NCBI GenBank assembly: GCA_044239865.1
Contig: JBIIAO010000004.1
Location: forward strand, 124,001 to 188,000
DNA from: CAIZGX01 sp044239865
GTDB taxonomy: Bacteria; Bacteroidota; Bacteroidia; Flavobacteriales_D; Sanyastnellaceae
Length of the DNA stretch: 64,000 nt
Direction: 5' to 3'
The stretch's first letter is position 1; every line of letters begins with the position of its first letter. This document shows positions 17,899 through 26,237 of the stretch, piece after piece. The notes beneath the pieces are model-generated. The model ran no database searches, was not told where the DNA came from, and saw only the letters and a list, made by a program, of their open reading frames with translations. The position numbers and the translations under genes are program-made.

Positions 17899-20889
17899 TT
17901 ATTCCTTAACAAATATTTTTTTAGCGACAATTCCTTTTGAGCTATCTGAAATTTGAATGGCATACATACCCGTGCTGAATTGCGAAACATCGATTCGAGT
18001 AGAACCTTGGTTTTGCATATTTCCGCTGTGAATCAATTTTCCTTGTATGTCGAAGATAGAATAGGAAAGTCCTCTGAATTGTGCCTCAGCAACCACTTGA
18101 ATGTAGTCTTGAGCAGGTGAAGGGTATATTTTAAATACAGTTTCCTCCTCTTCATTTACATTCACATTCGATTGGAAATGCGCAGTGAATTGGGCAGTAT
18201 TCAATGAGATATTTCCTTCCCAAACAGAATCTAAAATATCATTGATTAAACTGCTATTATCCCAATAAGCGAAATCAAATCCAGGATTTGCAATGGCTTC
18301 AATTTTTACAGGAACACCATCGAAATAAACTCCTGTCCAAGGATATTCTGTAGGTTGAACGGTGCTGATATGAATTTGTCCTGATCCTGCAGGCAATACA
18401 TCAAGCGTTACATCCACTTGTTGTGGTAATGCAAATCTGTTTTGAATGTGATCGCGAACCTGCTCTGTTCTGCAAAGCAATTCAGATTGGAAGGTCATGT
18501 GATTGTTGTAGAAATAATCCATTTGTCCGGGTACATTGCCTGCGTCTCCCCAGCGTTGATATTCATTCGGCATTTCAGGTGCAGTTAAATTGAAATAACG
18601 ATTCTCTACAGCAATGAGTCTTTCAGGACGGTAGTTCGTGTTCATTAAATCAGCGAATCGATTGATGAAGTAGTGTTTGTATTGCGTGTTTTGAATGCTT
18701 TGTAACCAAATATTGATATACGGATTGTCAGTACTTTGCCCTGACATATAGTCGATGTGGTTGAAATAGCAATCGGTCCAAGCATTCGGATTCAGCGCCA
18801 ATTCCAAATCAATGGTGGCGAATCTCCAACGGTTATTTGTTGTGTTAGAACGATAAATTTTAATGTTGTTACCCGGCCAGTCGACATTACCCATCCAGGA
18901 TTCTGAGATAATGTAATCCGTGTAGTAAGTCATGTCGAAATGTTGATCCGCTTCGCTCCAATAATTAGGGCTTGCTTCGTTCAAAGCATTGAACGTGTTG
19001 TAAGAATTCCAGAAATTACTGGTCGAACCCTCAACGGCACGAAGCATTCCTCCATACCAATAACTCAATGACATAAGTTCGACAGAGTCTTTGTTGGCTC
19101 CTTCGTTCTCTTTAAACATTTCAGCGTTGTACTTTTCGCGCAGTTCGTATAGTCCGAAGTATTGGCCGTTTATATAGACTGTTGCAGGGCGATAAGCGCT
19201 GTAATAAGCATTTGCTCCGCGACACATGAGTTCGGCTTGGCAGGCCTCTTTGTATGGAAGAGCCAAATATTGATTACTTCCATTGCGAAGATAAAATTCA
19301 GAGTATTTATTTCTATTTGGTCTCCCTGGAATGATCACTTCATTTACAGAATTTTCACCCAGAACGCTATGGGCTAGTTCCAAACGGAAGGAATGCTGCG
19401 GTTGAGAGCGGCTTCCACCTGCACCACCGTCGATTTGCATTCCTGTATTTTGAGAAAACACCAGCGGATGTCCGGGAATAGAATCGAAATAATCGATGTG
19501 CGCATTGCGCAACCAGTCTTGGTCCCAATGGTCGAATATCCCTTGATCTCCATATAAATTTGCATTGTCTGTGGTAATTGAAAGTATAGGAGTGGTGTGA
19601 GTAATGTTGAATAGGAAAGATGCCGCGGTTATATTGCTTGGAATGTGGTTTGGTTTGAAAGCACGTGCTTTTAATATTTTCGATTGGAAGAAAAATATGG
19701 GCGTACCATCATAGATAGGAGAGTTAAAATCTGGATCGCTCCCGTCTGTTGTGTATCGAATGGTGGAAGGAGCCGTGTTTAAGTCTAGAATGGAAACAGA
19801 AAAAGGCGAATCGTATACACCAGGGTTGTGGTCGAACAAAGGAGCAATTGCATTCCCTAATGAAGGTACTCCGTTGTTGCTTGCTTCAGGTGTTGGAGTA
19901 TTGAAAAGAGAGTTTGAGTTGGATCCGTTGGGATAGCGGCCAATGCTCATGTCCACAGTTTGACATTTAATAATTAAACTGTTTTCAAGGGTTTGAGCAG
20001 GATTGAATAAAAACAACGTGTCGCCGGATCCTGAAATTTTGAAATTCGTGTGAAATTGGTTTCCAGCGCTTGTAATAAAGTCAGAACTCATGGCCGTTTC
20101 CGAAACATTTTTCAATGCTAATTCCACATAAGTGTAATTCACTGCCTCTGTAGCCGCTACCTGAAAGCCAAGAGAAGTAATAGGTCCAGCTGAAAGCCCT
20201 GCGGCAGTTAGCTCAACTGCAGGGATAAGCATTTGATTGCGAGCGCTCCAATACCAATTTCCATAAGGCGCTGGGTAGTCGGTATAGCCATTTTGAATGG
20301 TTCCGGTTCCTATGGTTATGCCATTTAATTTCATGTTCGGACGCTGGAACGCAAGAGTTCCTTGGCCGTATGAGCAGGAGCCTTCGCTCCCGTCATTAAA
20401 GGTATAGGTTGTTGAGCCGTATGCCGTAGCTGTTTGCATGAAAGAGGAGTTGGAAATGTATCCCGTGTTGCTGTATGAACAAACATTAATGGCAATACTC
20501 GAAAGGCCGTCCCATTGAAATGGGGTAGTGAAAATGTGGGTGTTCCAGCCGACTACCGGAGTGAAAGACCCCGAATTTATTGCTGTGGTGAAAGGGGTGG
20601 TTGCAAATCTATTTTTATCGCTGCAGAACACAATTAAAAATTCACCAGGATTTAAGTTGTAATGTGGGAAAACCCATTGTGCGGGTTCGTTGGAATTATC
20701 TGTTAATGAATATCCGAACAAATCAACCGCTGTTGTTCCTGCGTTATACAACTCAATCCAATCTTCGTATTCCCCATCCTCATCGGCGATGGTTTGATAG
20801 TTCTTGTTGCTGCCTTCATTGATAACAATCTGCGACCAAGTGAAATTTGAAAACAAGACGGCTGTGAAAAGTATGACTAGTTTTTTCAT
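17899..20889 (-). CDS. CotH-kinase-family secreted protein with T9SS sorting domain (short paralog)
   Basis: 996 residues. Order: signal peptide (1-19); lamin-tail domain (about 25-100, DWIELYN...GYSLTDN); Ig-like region; chitobiase/hexosaminidase C-terminal-like domain (about 350-415, TIRYTTDGSDP); CotH-like domain (about 435-790, with QPQHSFRLEL and YELREKY); a glycine-turn domain around IHISTVQPTEYPW; T9SS type-A sorting tail from about 920 (FKIYPSPAQDYI to KKIFVKE). CotH kinases phosphorylate secreted proteins in other bacteria. Where that family usually has DLD this protein has IDLELA (D694, E696), so activity is uncertain. The paralog at 54 kb keeps DLD. Confidence 0.88.
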   Translation of the reverse strand: MKKLVILFTAVLFSNFTWSQIVINEGSNKNYQTIADEDGEYEDWIELYNAGTTAVDLFGYSLTDNSNEPAQWVFPHYNLNPGEFLIVFCSDKNRFATTPFTTAINSGSFTPVVGWNTHIFTTPFQWDGLSSIAINVCSYSNTGYISNSSFMQTATAYGSTTYTFNDGSEGSCSYGQGTLAFQRPNMKLNGITIGTGTIQNGYTDYPAPYGNWYWSARNQMLIPAVELTAAGLSAGPITSLGFQVAATEAVNYTYVELALKNVSETAMSSDFITSAGNQFHTNFKISGSGDTLFLFNPAQTLENSLIIKCQTVDMSIGRYPNGSNSNSLFNTPTPEASNNGVPSLGNAIAPLFDHNPGVYDSPFSVSILDLNTAPSTIRYTTDGSDPDFNSPIYDGTPIFFFQSKILKARAFKPNHIPSNITAASFLFNITHTTPILSITTDNANLYGDQGIFDHWDQDWLRNAHIDYFDSIPGHPLVFSQNTGMQIDGGAGGSRSQPQHSFRLELAHSVLGENSVNEVIIPGRPNRNKYSEFYLRNGSNQYLALPYKEACQAELMCRGANAYYSAYRPATVYINGQYFGLYELREKYNAEMFKENEGANKDSVELMSLSYWYGGMLRAVEGSTSNFWNSYNTFNALNEASPNYWSEADQHFDMTYYTDYIISESWMGNVDWPGNNIKIYRSNTTNNRWRFATIDLELALNPNAWTDCYFNHIDYMSGQSTDNPYINIWLQSIQNTQYKHYFINRFADLMNTNYRPERLIAVENRYFNLTAPEMPNEYQRWGDAGNVPGQMDYFYNNHMTFQSELLCRTEQVRDHIQNRFALPQQVDVTLDVLPAGSGQIHISTVQPTEYPWTGVYFDGVPVKIEAIANPGFDFAYWDNSSLINDILDSVWEGNISLNTAQFTAHFQSNVNVNEEEETVFKIYPSPAQDYIQVVAEAQFRGLSYSIFDIQGKLIHSGNMQNQGSTRIDVSQFSTGMYAIQISDSSKGIVAKKIFVKE

Positions 20890-20901
20890 TGTGTAAAGGT
20901 A

Positions 20902-21600
20902 CTAATTCTGTTTATGTCTAATTTTTTGAAGTTCTGCGGCGATAGCGGCTTCAACTAACGGCTCCATTATGAGATACCCTGCTACATTCGGATGAACGCC
21001 GTCTTCACCGAGTTCCAACCGCAATCCATTGCGTTCGTCTTTCATGGGTGTGTGAAAATCCAAGAAAGTAATGTCATGCGTTTCCGCATAAAATTTAAGG
21101 GCATTGTTCAACTCAATAATTTTTTCTGCAGGTTCTTTTCCATGGCTCCAAGGGTAATCGAAAACCGGAAGAACAGAGCATAAGATAACTGAGATGTTAT
21201 TCGTCTTTGCCAATTCAATCATGGAGAAAATATTATCTTCAATCATATCGAGGGACACATTGCCTGTATTTCCAGCGATGTCATTGGTGCCACCCAGAAA
21301 TACAACCACTTTCGGATGAAGGTTCAGGACATCTGAACGAAAACGAAGAAGCATCTGCGAAGTGGTTTGTCCGCCAATTCCTCTATTCACATATGTTTTT
21401 CCAACAAAAAAATCGGGGTGAACCGTCCCCCAGAATTCTGTTATTGAATTGCCCATAAACACAATACGATTTTCATTGTCTCTAGGGTTTTCAAGCATAG
21501 CATTAGCCTTTCTGTAAAAATTCAGATTCGCCCAATCTTGAGCATTAACAATATTATAAATTGCCATAATTAAGCATAGTGAAAGTATTCTTCTTGTCAT
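20902..21600 (-). CDS. Secreted SGNH/GDSL-type hydrolase
   Basis: 232 residues with a signal peptide (1-20, ending VNAQ). SGNH blocks: S52 in MGNSIT, the Gly block GIGGQTT, N106 in GGTNDI, and the dyad D200/H203 in DGVHPN. This family removes acyl groups from sugars, lipids or peptidoglycan; the short GNSIT/GGTND type is often a carbohydrate esterase, but the substrate is not shown. It lies 12 nt upstream of the CotH gene on the same strand, so the pair may be co-expressed. Confidence 0.92.
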   Translation of the reverse strand: MTRRILSLCLIMAIYNIVNAQDWANLNFYRKANAMLENPRDNENRIVFMGNSITEFWGTVHPDFFVGKTYVNRGIGGQTTSQMLLRFRSDVLNLHPKVVVFLGGTNDIAGNTGNVSLDMIEDNIFSMIELAKTNNISVILCSVLPVFDYPWSHGKEPAEKIIELNNALKFYAETHDITFLDFHTPMKDERNGLRLELGEDGVHPNVAGYLIMEPLVEAAIAAELQKIRHKQN

Positions 21601-21626
21601 AAGTCCATTTCAAATTTAAACCACAC

Positions 21627-21661
21627 TTTGCGTAATCCATTGTCCTACGTTGATAATTTTG
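21627..21661 (+). promoter_or_regulatory. Putative murA promoter
   Basis: TTTG at 21627-21630, 23-nt spacer, TAATTTTG at 21654-21661. The -7 element is exact; the spacer is 2-4 nt longer than the best matches. The predicted transcript has a 5' leader of about 50 nt before the ATG at 21719. On the other strand, TAAATTTG at 21618-21611 could serve the divergent SGNH hydrolase gene. Confidence 0.45.
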
Positions 21662-21718
21662 AATTTCAGTCTTCGGGGCAAAGAAGTTTCTCGTTTTCTT
21701 CGAAGAAAATTAAGAGAT

Positions 21719-23026
21719 ATGTCGGCTTTTGAAATTGTAGGTGGTAATGCCTTGAAGGGAACAGTTATTCCGCAAGGTGCAAAGAATGAGGCGTTACAGA
21801 TAATATCTGCTGTTTTGCTTACTGCAGAGCCAGTTATTATTCGCAATATTCCTGAGATCATTGATGTGTTAAAGTTGATTGATTTGCTTCAAGACATTGG
21901 GGTGAAGGTGGAAAAGTTGGCAAAAGGCGAATTCAAATTCGTTGCGGACGATGTGAATCTCGAATATTTAACTACCGAAGATTACAAGAAGAAGGCTGCT
22001 GCCCTTCGCGGTTCTATCATGTTGGTAGGGCCAATGCTCGGAAGGTTCGGACAAGGATATATACCGAAACCGGGTGGAGATAAAATTGGAAGACGTCGTT
22101 TGGATACTCACTTCACAGGTTTTCAAAATTTAGGCGCGACGTTCAATTACGATGCGGTGAATCACTTCTACAGTGTGACATCAAACCGATTGAAAGGCGC
22201 TTACATGCTACTCGATGAAGCTTCTGTAACAGGTACTGCGAACATTGTTATGGCTGCGGCATTGGCTGAAGGAACCACTTCAATCTACAACGCAGCGTGC
22301 GAACCTTATTTGCAGCAGTTGTGCAAGATGATCAATCGCATGGGAGGAAAAATTTCGGGTATTGGCTCGAATTTACTCATTATCGAAGGGGTTGAAAAAT
22401 TAGGTGGAACCGAGCACAGATGTCTTCCAGATATGATTGAAATAGGCTCGTTCATAGGAATGGCTGCCATGACGAAAGGAGATATTCTAATCAAGGATGT
22501 TTCATACAACGATTTAGGAATTATTCCTGAAATGTTTCGTCGTATGGGAATCCAAGTTGATCTGGTGAATGGAGATGATCTTCACATTCCAGCGCAAGAC
22601 TCTTATGAGATAGACACGTTCATTGATGGATCAATCATGACCATTAGCGATGCACCATGGCCGGGCTTCACGCCCGACTTGATTTCGATAGCTTTGGTAA
22701 CAGCTACACAAGCGAGAGGTTCGGTTCTTATCCATCAGAAAATGTTCGAAAGCCGCTTGTTCTTTGTGGACAAGCTTATTGATATGGGTGCGCAGATTAT
22801 ACTTTGCGATCCGCATAGAGCAACTGTTATTGGTTTAGACCGCAAGTCTTCATTGAAAGGCGTAACAATGTCTTCTCCGGATATTCGTGCGGGAGTTTCC
22901 TTGTTAATAGCGGCTTTGAGCGCGAAAGGAAAGTCTACTATTCAGAACATAGAGCAGATAGATCGAGGGTACCAGGACATTGAAGCGCGTTTACAGGCAT
23001 TGGGTGCAGATATTCGCAGAGTATAA
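21719..23026 (+). CDS. murA: UDP-N-acetylglucosamine 1-carboxyvinyltransferase MurA
   Basis: 435 residues. First committed step of peptidoglycan synthesis: adds enolpyruvate from PEP to UDP-GlcNAc. The inside-out alpha/beta barrel motifs are intact (PQGAKNEAL with the catalytic Lys, RGSIMLVGP, GAxRRxD-like loop). In the active-site loop, KPGGDKIGRRRLD, residue 121 is Asp where Escherichia coli has Cys115, the residue alkylated by fosfomycin; Asp there is known from mycobacteria and chlamydiae and keeps activity while blocking the drug. I chose ATG 21719 because the 23 codons before it have no family resemblance and overlap the promoter. Confidence 0.97.
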   Translation: MSAFEIVGGNALKGTVIPQGAKNEALQIISAVLLTAEPVIIRNIPEIIDVLKLIDLLQDIGVKVEKLAKGEFKFVADDVNLEYLTTEDYKKKAAALRGSIMLVGPMLGRFGQGYIPKPGGDKIGRRRLDTHFTGFQNLGATFNYDAVNHFYSVTSNRLKGAYMLLDEASVTGTANIVMAAALAEGTTSIYNAACEPYLQQLCKMINRMGGKISGIGSNLLIIEGVEKLGGTEHRCLPDMIEIGSFIGMAAMTKGDILIKDVSYNDLGIIPEMFRRMGIQVDLVNGDDLHIPAQDSYEIDTFIDGSIMTISDAPWPGFTPDLISIALVTATQARGSVLIHQKMFESRLFFVDKLIDMGAQIILCDPHRATVIGLDRKSSLKGVTMSSPDIRAGVSLLIAALSAKGKSTIQNIEQIDRGYQDIEARLQALGADIRRV

Positions 23027-23043
23027 AACTCTTTGGCAAGAAC

Positions 23044-23077
23044 TTTGGTTTTCGAACCTTATACTGTTCTATATTTG
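23044..23077 (+). promoter_or_regulatory. Promoter of the TlpA-like gene
   Basis: TTTG at 23044-23047, 22-nt spacer, TATATTTG at 23070-23077. Transcription would start near 23084, which is downstream of the ATG at 23080 and favours the ATG at 23095 as the real start. Confidence 0.55.
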
Positions 23078-23094
23078 AAATGAATTCAACAACT

Positions 23095-23652
23095 ATGAAA
23101 AAAAATCTTGTCCCTTTTACTCTCCTGTTAGTCGTAGCAGTGATGTTCAGTTTTACTTCGGTAAACGATAAAAATGCAGTTCCAACAACTGCGAAAATTG
23201 GTTTGGAAATCGGCGACGAAGCTCCAAACATTGTAATGAAGGGAGTAGACGGAAAGGATCTGAAACTTTCTTCGCTTCGCGGGAAATTAGTTTTAATCGA
23301 CTTTTGGGCTTCTTGGTGTGGACCTTGCCGCAGAGAGAATCCGAATGTTGTTGCAGCTTACAACAAATACAGCAAAGCCAAATTCAAAACAGCAAAAGGA
23401 TTTGAAATTTTTTCGGTGAGTTTCGATCAGAATAAGGCAGCTTGGGAAGAAGCCATTGCGAAGGACGGGTTGTTGTGGAAATACCACGTGTGTGATATGA
23501 AAGGATGGGCGAATGCTGCCGGGCAACTTTACGGAATCTCAAGCATTCCTTCAAGTGTGTTAATTGATGAGAATGGAATTATTGTCGCGAAGAACCTTCG
23601 CGGACCAGCTTTAGATATGGAATTGGACAAGTACGTTTCTTCGTTCAAATGA
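23095..23652 (+). CDS. TlpA-type thiol-disulfide oxidoreductase, exported
   Basis: 185 residues: signal peptide or anchor (MKKNLVPF...FSFTSV, 1-22), then an AlkC/TSA-like thioredoxin fold with the CxxC pair C75GPC78 in WASWCGPCRREN and the cis-Pro in SIPSS. It should reduce or oxidise disulfides in the periplasm, as in cytochrome maturation or general redox repair; the partner is unknown. An ATG five codons upstream exists, but the promoter position argues for ATG 23095. It is a single-gene unit with its own terminator. Confidence 0.92.
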   Translation: MKKNLVPFTLLLVVAVMFSFTSVNDKNAVPTTAKIGLEIGDEAPNIVMKGVDGKDLKLSSLRGKLVLIDFWASWCGPCRRENPNVVAAYNKYSKAKFKTAKGFEIFSVSFDQNKAAWEEAIAKDGLLWKYHVCDMKGWANAAGQLYGISSIPSSVLIDENGIIVAKNLRGPALDMELDKYVSSFK

Positions 23653-23675
23653 TCTAACTATATAAGTTATCTTTG

Positions 23676-23707
23676 CGGGCCGAATGACATTCGGCCCGTT
23701 TTGTTTT
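23676..23707 (+). terminator. Intrinsic terminator after the TlpA-like gene
   Basis: 10-bp perfect GC-rich stem (CGGGCCGAAT with ATTCGGCCCG), 3-nt loop GAC, then TTTTGTTTT. It closes the upstream unit just before the grpE control region. Confidence 0.9.
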
Positions 23708-23708
23708 C

Positions 23709-23750
23709 TGACAGCCTGTCGCTCTTTTTGGCTTGGCTCAACGATTGTCA
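23709..23750 (+). promoter_or_regulatory. TGACA/TGTCR half-sites upstream of grpE-dnaJ
   Basis: TGACA at 23709-23713 and TGTCG at 23717-23721 form an inverted repeat with a 3-nt spacer; a further TGTCA sits at 23746-23750. The ATG of grpE is at 23778. A matching but better-preserved set precedes dnaK (34552-34578). A shared heat-shock operator is inferred; the binding protein is unknown and this is not the CIRCE sequence of HrcA. Confidence 0.4.
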
Positions 23751-23777
23751 AATGGGGATTACATAAAATTTTAGGCT

Positions 23778-24329
23778 ATGACAGAAGAATTGAATGACAA
23801 TCAGTCACAAGAATTGGAAAATAACGAAGTGAACGAGGCTCCTGTTGAGCAGACTGAATCGGAGACAACTTCAGAGAATCTGGCAGAACCGACCGCAGAA
23901 CAAGTTACTGCAGAGTGGAAAGACAAGTACATGCGCTTAACCGCCGATTTCGATAATTTCAGAAAACAAAAGAATCGTGAAAGAATTGAATTGCTAAGCA
24001 ACGCTTCGCGCGATGTCATAAGTAGTTTACTTCCAGTATTAGATGTTTTCGAATTGGCCATGAAGGCGAATGAGACGAGTGAGGATATGTCTGCGGTTAA
24101 GGAAGGTTTTTCCTTAATCTACGGGAAGCTTGTTGGTGAATTGGAGAAGAAAGGACTTAAGCCTATGGAAAGCAACGGTCTTCCTTTCAATGTAGATTTT
24201 CATGAGGCTATTACTGAGTTTCCAGCTCCAACGGAAGAGCAAAAGAACACAGTAATAGATACTGCAGAGAAGGGTTATTTGTTAAACGGGAATGTAATAC
24301 GCTACGCCAAAGTAGTGGTAGGAAAATAA
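23778..24329 (+). CDS. grpE: Nucleotide exchange factor GrpE
   Basis: 183 residues. Acidic, Glu/Gln-rich N-terminus (1-50), a long helix forming the dimer coiled coil (about 45-100, with YMRLTADFDNFRKQKNRE) and a C-terminal beta-wing domain with the family motif GVxP-like region near FHEAITEFPAP and GYLLNGNVIRYAKVVV. It releases ADP from DnaK. It ends 2 nt before dnaJ, so the two co-chaperones are made together, while dnaK is 10 kb away under a similar control sequence. Confidence 0.97.
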   Translation: MTEELNDNQSQELENNEVNEAPVEQTESETTSENLAEPTAEQVTAEWKDKYMRLTADFDNFRKQKNRERIELLSNASRDVISSLLPVLDVFELAMKANETSEDMSAVKEGFSLIYGKLVGELEKKGLKPMESNGLPFNVDFHEAITEFPAPTEEQKNTVIDTAEKGYLLNGNVIRYAKVVVGK

Positions 24330-24331
24330 TT

Positions 24332-25441
24332 ATGGCTAAGAGAGATTATTACGACATATTGGGTATTGCACGAAGTGCGAACGAGGCTGACATTAAAAAG
24401 GCCTATCGCAAATTGGCGATTCAATTCCACCCCGACAAAAATCCTGACGATAGTTCAGCTGAAGAGAAGTTCAAAGAAGCTGCGGAGGCTTATGAAGTGT
24501 TGAGTGATAATCAAAAACGTCAGCGCTACGATCAATTCGGTCATGCCGGTATGGGCGGCGGTGGCGGCGGACAAGGCTATGGTGGTGGAATGAATATGGA
24601 CGATATCTTCTCTCAATTTGGAGATATTTTCGGAGGATTTGGCGGTGGTGGAGGAAGCAGATCAAGTTCAAGAAGAGTGAAGGGAAGCAACCTTCGCATT
24701 CGTGTGAAATTGAATTTGGAAGAAATAGCTTTCGGTACAACGAAGAAGATTAAGGTTTTTAAAATGGCGAACGCCGATGGCGTAACCTACGATACTTGCT
24801 CAACATGTGGAGGATCAGGACAAATACGTCGTGTGCAACAAACCATCTTAGGTGCTATGCAAACCGCAGCCACCTGTCATGTGTGCAGCGGTGCTGGAAA
24901 ATCAATTAAAGATCGTCCGAAAGATGCCGATGCATACGGACAGATTCGCAAGGAAGAAACGGTGGAAATTAAAATTCCAGCGGGTGTGGGTGAAGGAATG
25001 ACGTTGAATGTATCTGGAAAAGGAAATGCTGGTCCGTTTGGCGGTGTTCCCGGAGATCTACTCGTTCAGATTGAAGAAGAGGAACACACTGAGTTGAAGC
25101 GCGATGGCGTTCACTTGTATTACGATTTGTATTTGAATTTCGTAGATGCCGCTATGGGTGCAAGCATTGAAATTCCTTTGGTGAAGGGCAAGGCGCAAAT
25201 AAAAATAGAGCCCGGAACACAAGCCGGAAAAATACTTCGTTTGAAAGGAAAAGGAATTCCGGATGTAAACGGATACGGTTCTGGAGATTTGATGGTGAAC
25301 ATCAACGTTTGGACACCCCAGAAACTTTCATCGGAAGAAAAAGAAATTTTAACTAAGCTTCGCGAGTCTGAAAATTTCAAGCCGAATCCTTCTGCCAAAG
25401 ACAAGAGCTTTTTCCAACGTGTAAAAGAAATGTTTCAGTAA
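24332..25441 (+). CDS. dnaJ: Chaperone DnaJ with a reduced zinc domain
   Basis: 369 residues. J domain (1-70) with HPD at 33-35, Gly/Phe-rich region (70-115), then substrate-binding domains. The zinc region has only two of the four CxxCxGxG repeats: C156xxC159 and C182xxC185. These are repeats 2 and 3, which form zinc centre II in Escherichia coli DnaJ. The positions of repeats 1 and 4 (centre I) hold ANADGVTYDT and RPKDADAYGQ, without Cys. The frame is intact, so this is not a sequencing break. I believe similar DnaJs occur in other Flavobacteriia. Confidence 0.96.
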   Translation: MAKRDYYDILGIARSANEADIKKAYRKLAIQFHPDKNPDDSSAEEKFKEAAEAYEVLSDNQKRQRYDQFGHAGMGGGGGGQGYGGGMNMDDIFSQFGDIFGGFGGGGGSRSSSRRVKGSNLRIRVKLNLEEIAFGTTKKIKVFKMANADGVTYDTCSTCGGSGQIRRVQQTILGAMQTAATCHVCSGAGKSIKDRPKDADAYGQIRKEETVEIKIPAGVGEGMTLNVSGKGNAGPFGGVPGDLLVQIEEEEHTELKRDGVHLYYDLYLNFVDAAMGASIEIPLVKGKAQIKIEPGTQAGKILRLKGKGIPDVNGYGSGDLMVNINVWTPQKLSSEEKEILTKLRESENFKPNPSAKDKSFFQRVKEMFQ

Positions 25442-25448
25442 TTAGGCA

Positions 25449-26234
25449 ATGGAGCAGGAAGAAGAGAAAACAGAATTTGCGCGCTACTTCCTGCAAATAG
25501 CTTACGACGGAACCAACTACCACGGATGGCAACGTCAGCCGAATGCTCATTCGGTTCAAGAAGAATTAGAAAAGGCATTGTGCAAAATATTGCGTTTGCC
25601 TAAGGTGGTTACGCTAGGATGCGGCCGCACAGATACGGGAGTGCACGCGAGCGATTTTTATCTTCATTTCGTTCCAGAAATTCATGATTTGAATGAAGAG
25701 GAAACGCTCTTTAGACTTCAGCAAGTGTTGCCGAAAGACATTGCAGCATACAAGCTTTTCAAAGTAAACAACAGAGCGCATGCGCGATTCGATGCGAATG
25801 AACGCTCTTACGAATATCGTATTGCAAAAAAGAAGGATCCCTTCCAACGCAATTACACGTATTTCTACGGAAAAGATTTAAACGTAGAAGCCATGAACAA
25901 CGCAGCGCAATTAATGTTAGGTTCTCATGATTTTGCTTGTTTTTGTAAATCGGGCGGAGGTCAAATGACTACGATGTGCGACGTGCGAGATGCTAGATGG
26001 GAAGAGAAGGAAGGTCTTTTGATTTTTCACATTACTGCCGATCGATTTCTTCGGAATATGGTTCGTGCCGTGGTTGGAACTCTATTACAAGTGGGAAAGG
26101 GTGAAATGAATTTGGAAGAATTTCAAGAAGTGCTGAATAGCAAATCAAGAAACGAGGCAGGAGAAAGTGTTCGTCCGAATGGACTGTTTTTAACTCGAGT
26201 TATTTATCCGGAATCTACCTTCCGAACAAATTAG
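25449..26234 (+). CDS. truA: tRNA pseudouridine synthase A
   Basis: 261 residues. Makes pseudouridine at tRNA positions 38-40. The catalytic Asp is D62 in GCGRTDTGVHA; YDGTNYHGWQRQ (19-30) at the N-terminus and RFLRNMVRAVVGTLLQVG near the C-terminus are family hallmarks. The N-terminus has an acidic extension of about 10 residues. Starts 7 nt after dnaJ and ends 3 nt before the ABC transporter gene. Confidence 0.96.
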   Translation: MEQEEEKTEFARYFLQIAYDGTNYHGWQRQPNAHSVQEELEKALCKILRLPKVVTLGCGRTDTGVHASDFYLHFVPEIHDLNEEETLFRLQQVLPKDIAAYKLFKVNNRAHARFDANERSYEYRIAKKKDPFQRNYTYFYGKDLNVEAMNNAAQLMLGSHDFACFCKSGGGQMTTMCDVRDARWEEKEGLLIFHITADRFLRNMVRAVVGTLLQVGKGEMNLEEFQEVLNSKSRNEAGESVRPNGLFLTRVIYPESTFRTN

Positions 26235-26237
26235 AAT

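Noticed and set aside
24332..25441. Frameshift or assembly error removing two DnaJ zinc repeats
   Set aside because: The frame and all flanking domains are continuous, and the missing Cys correspond to a single structural centre.
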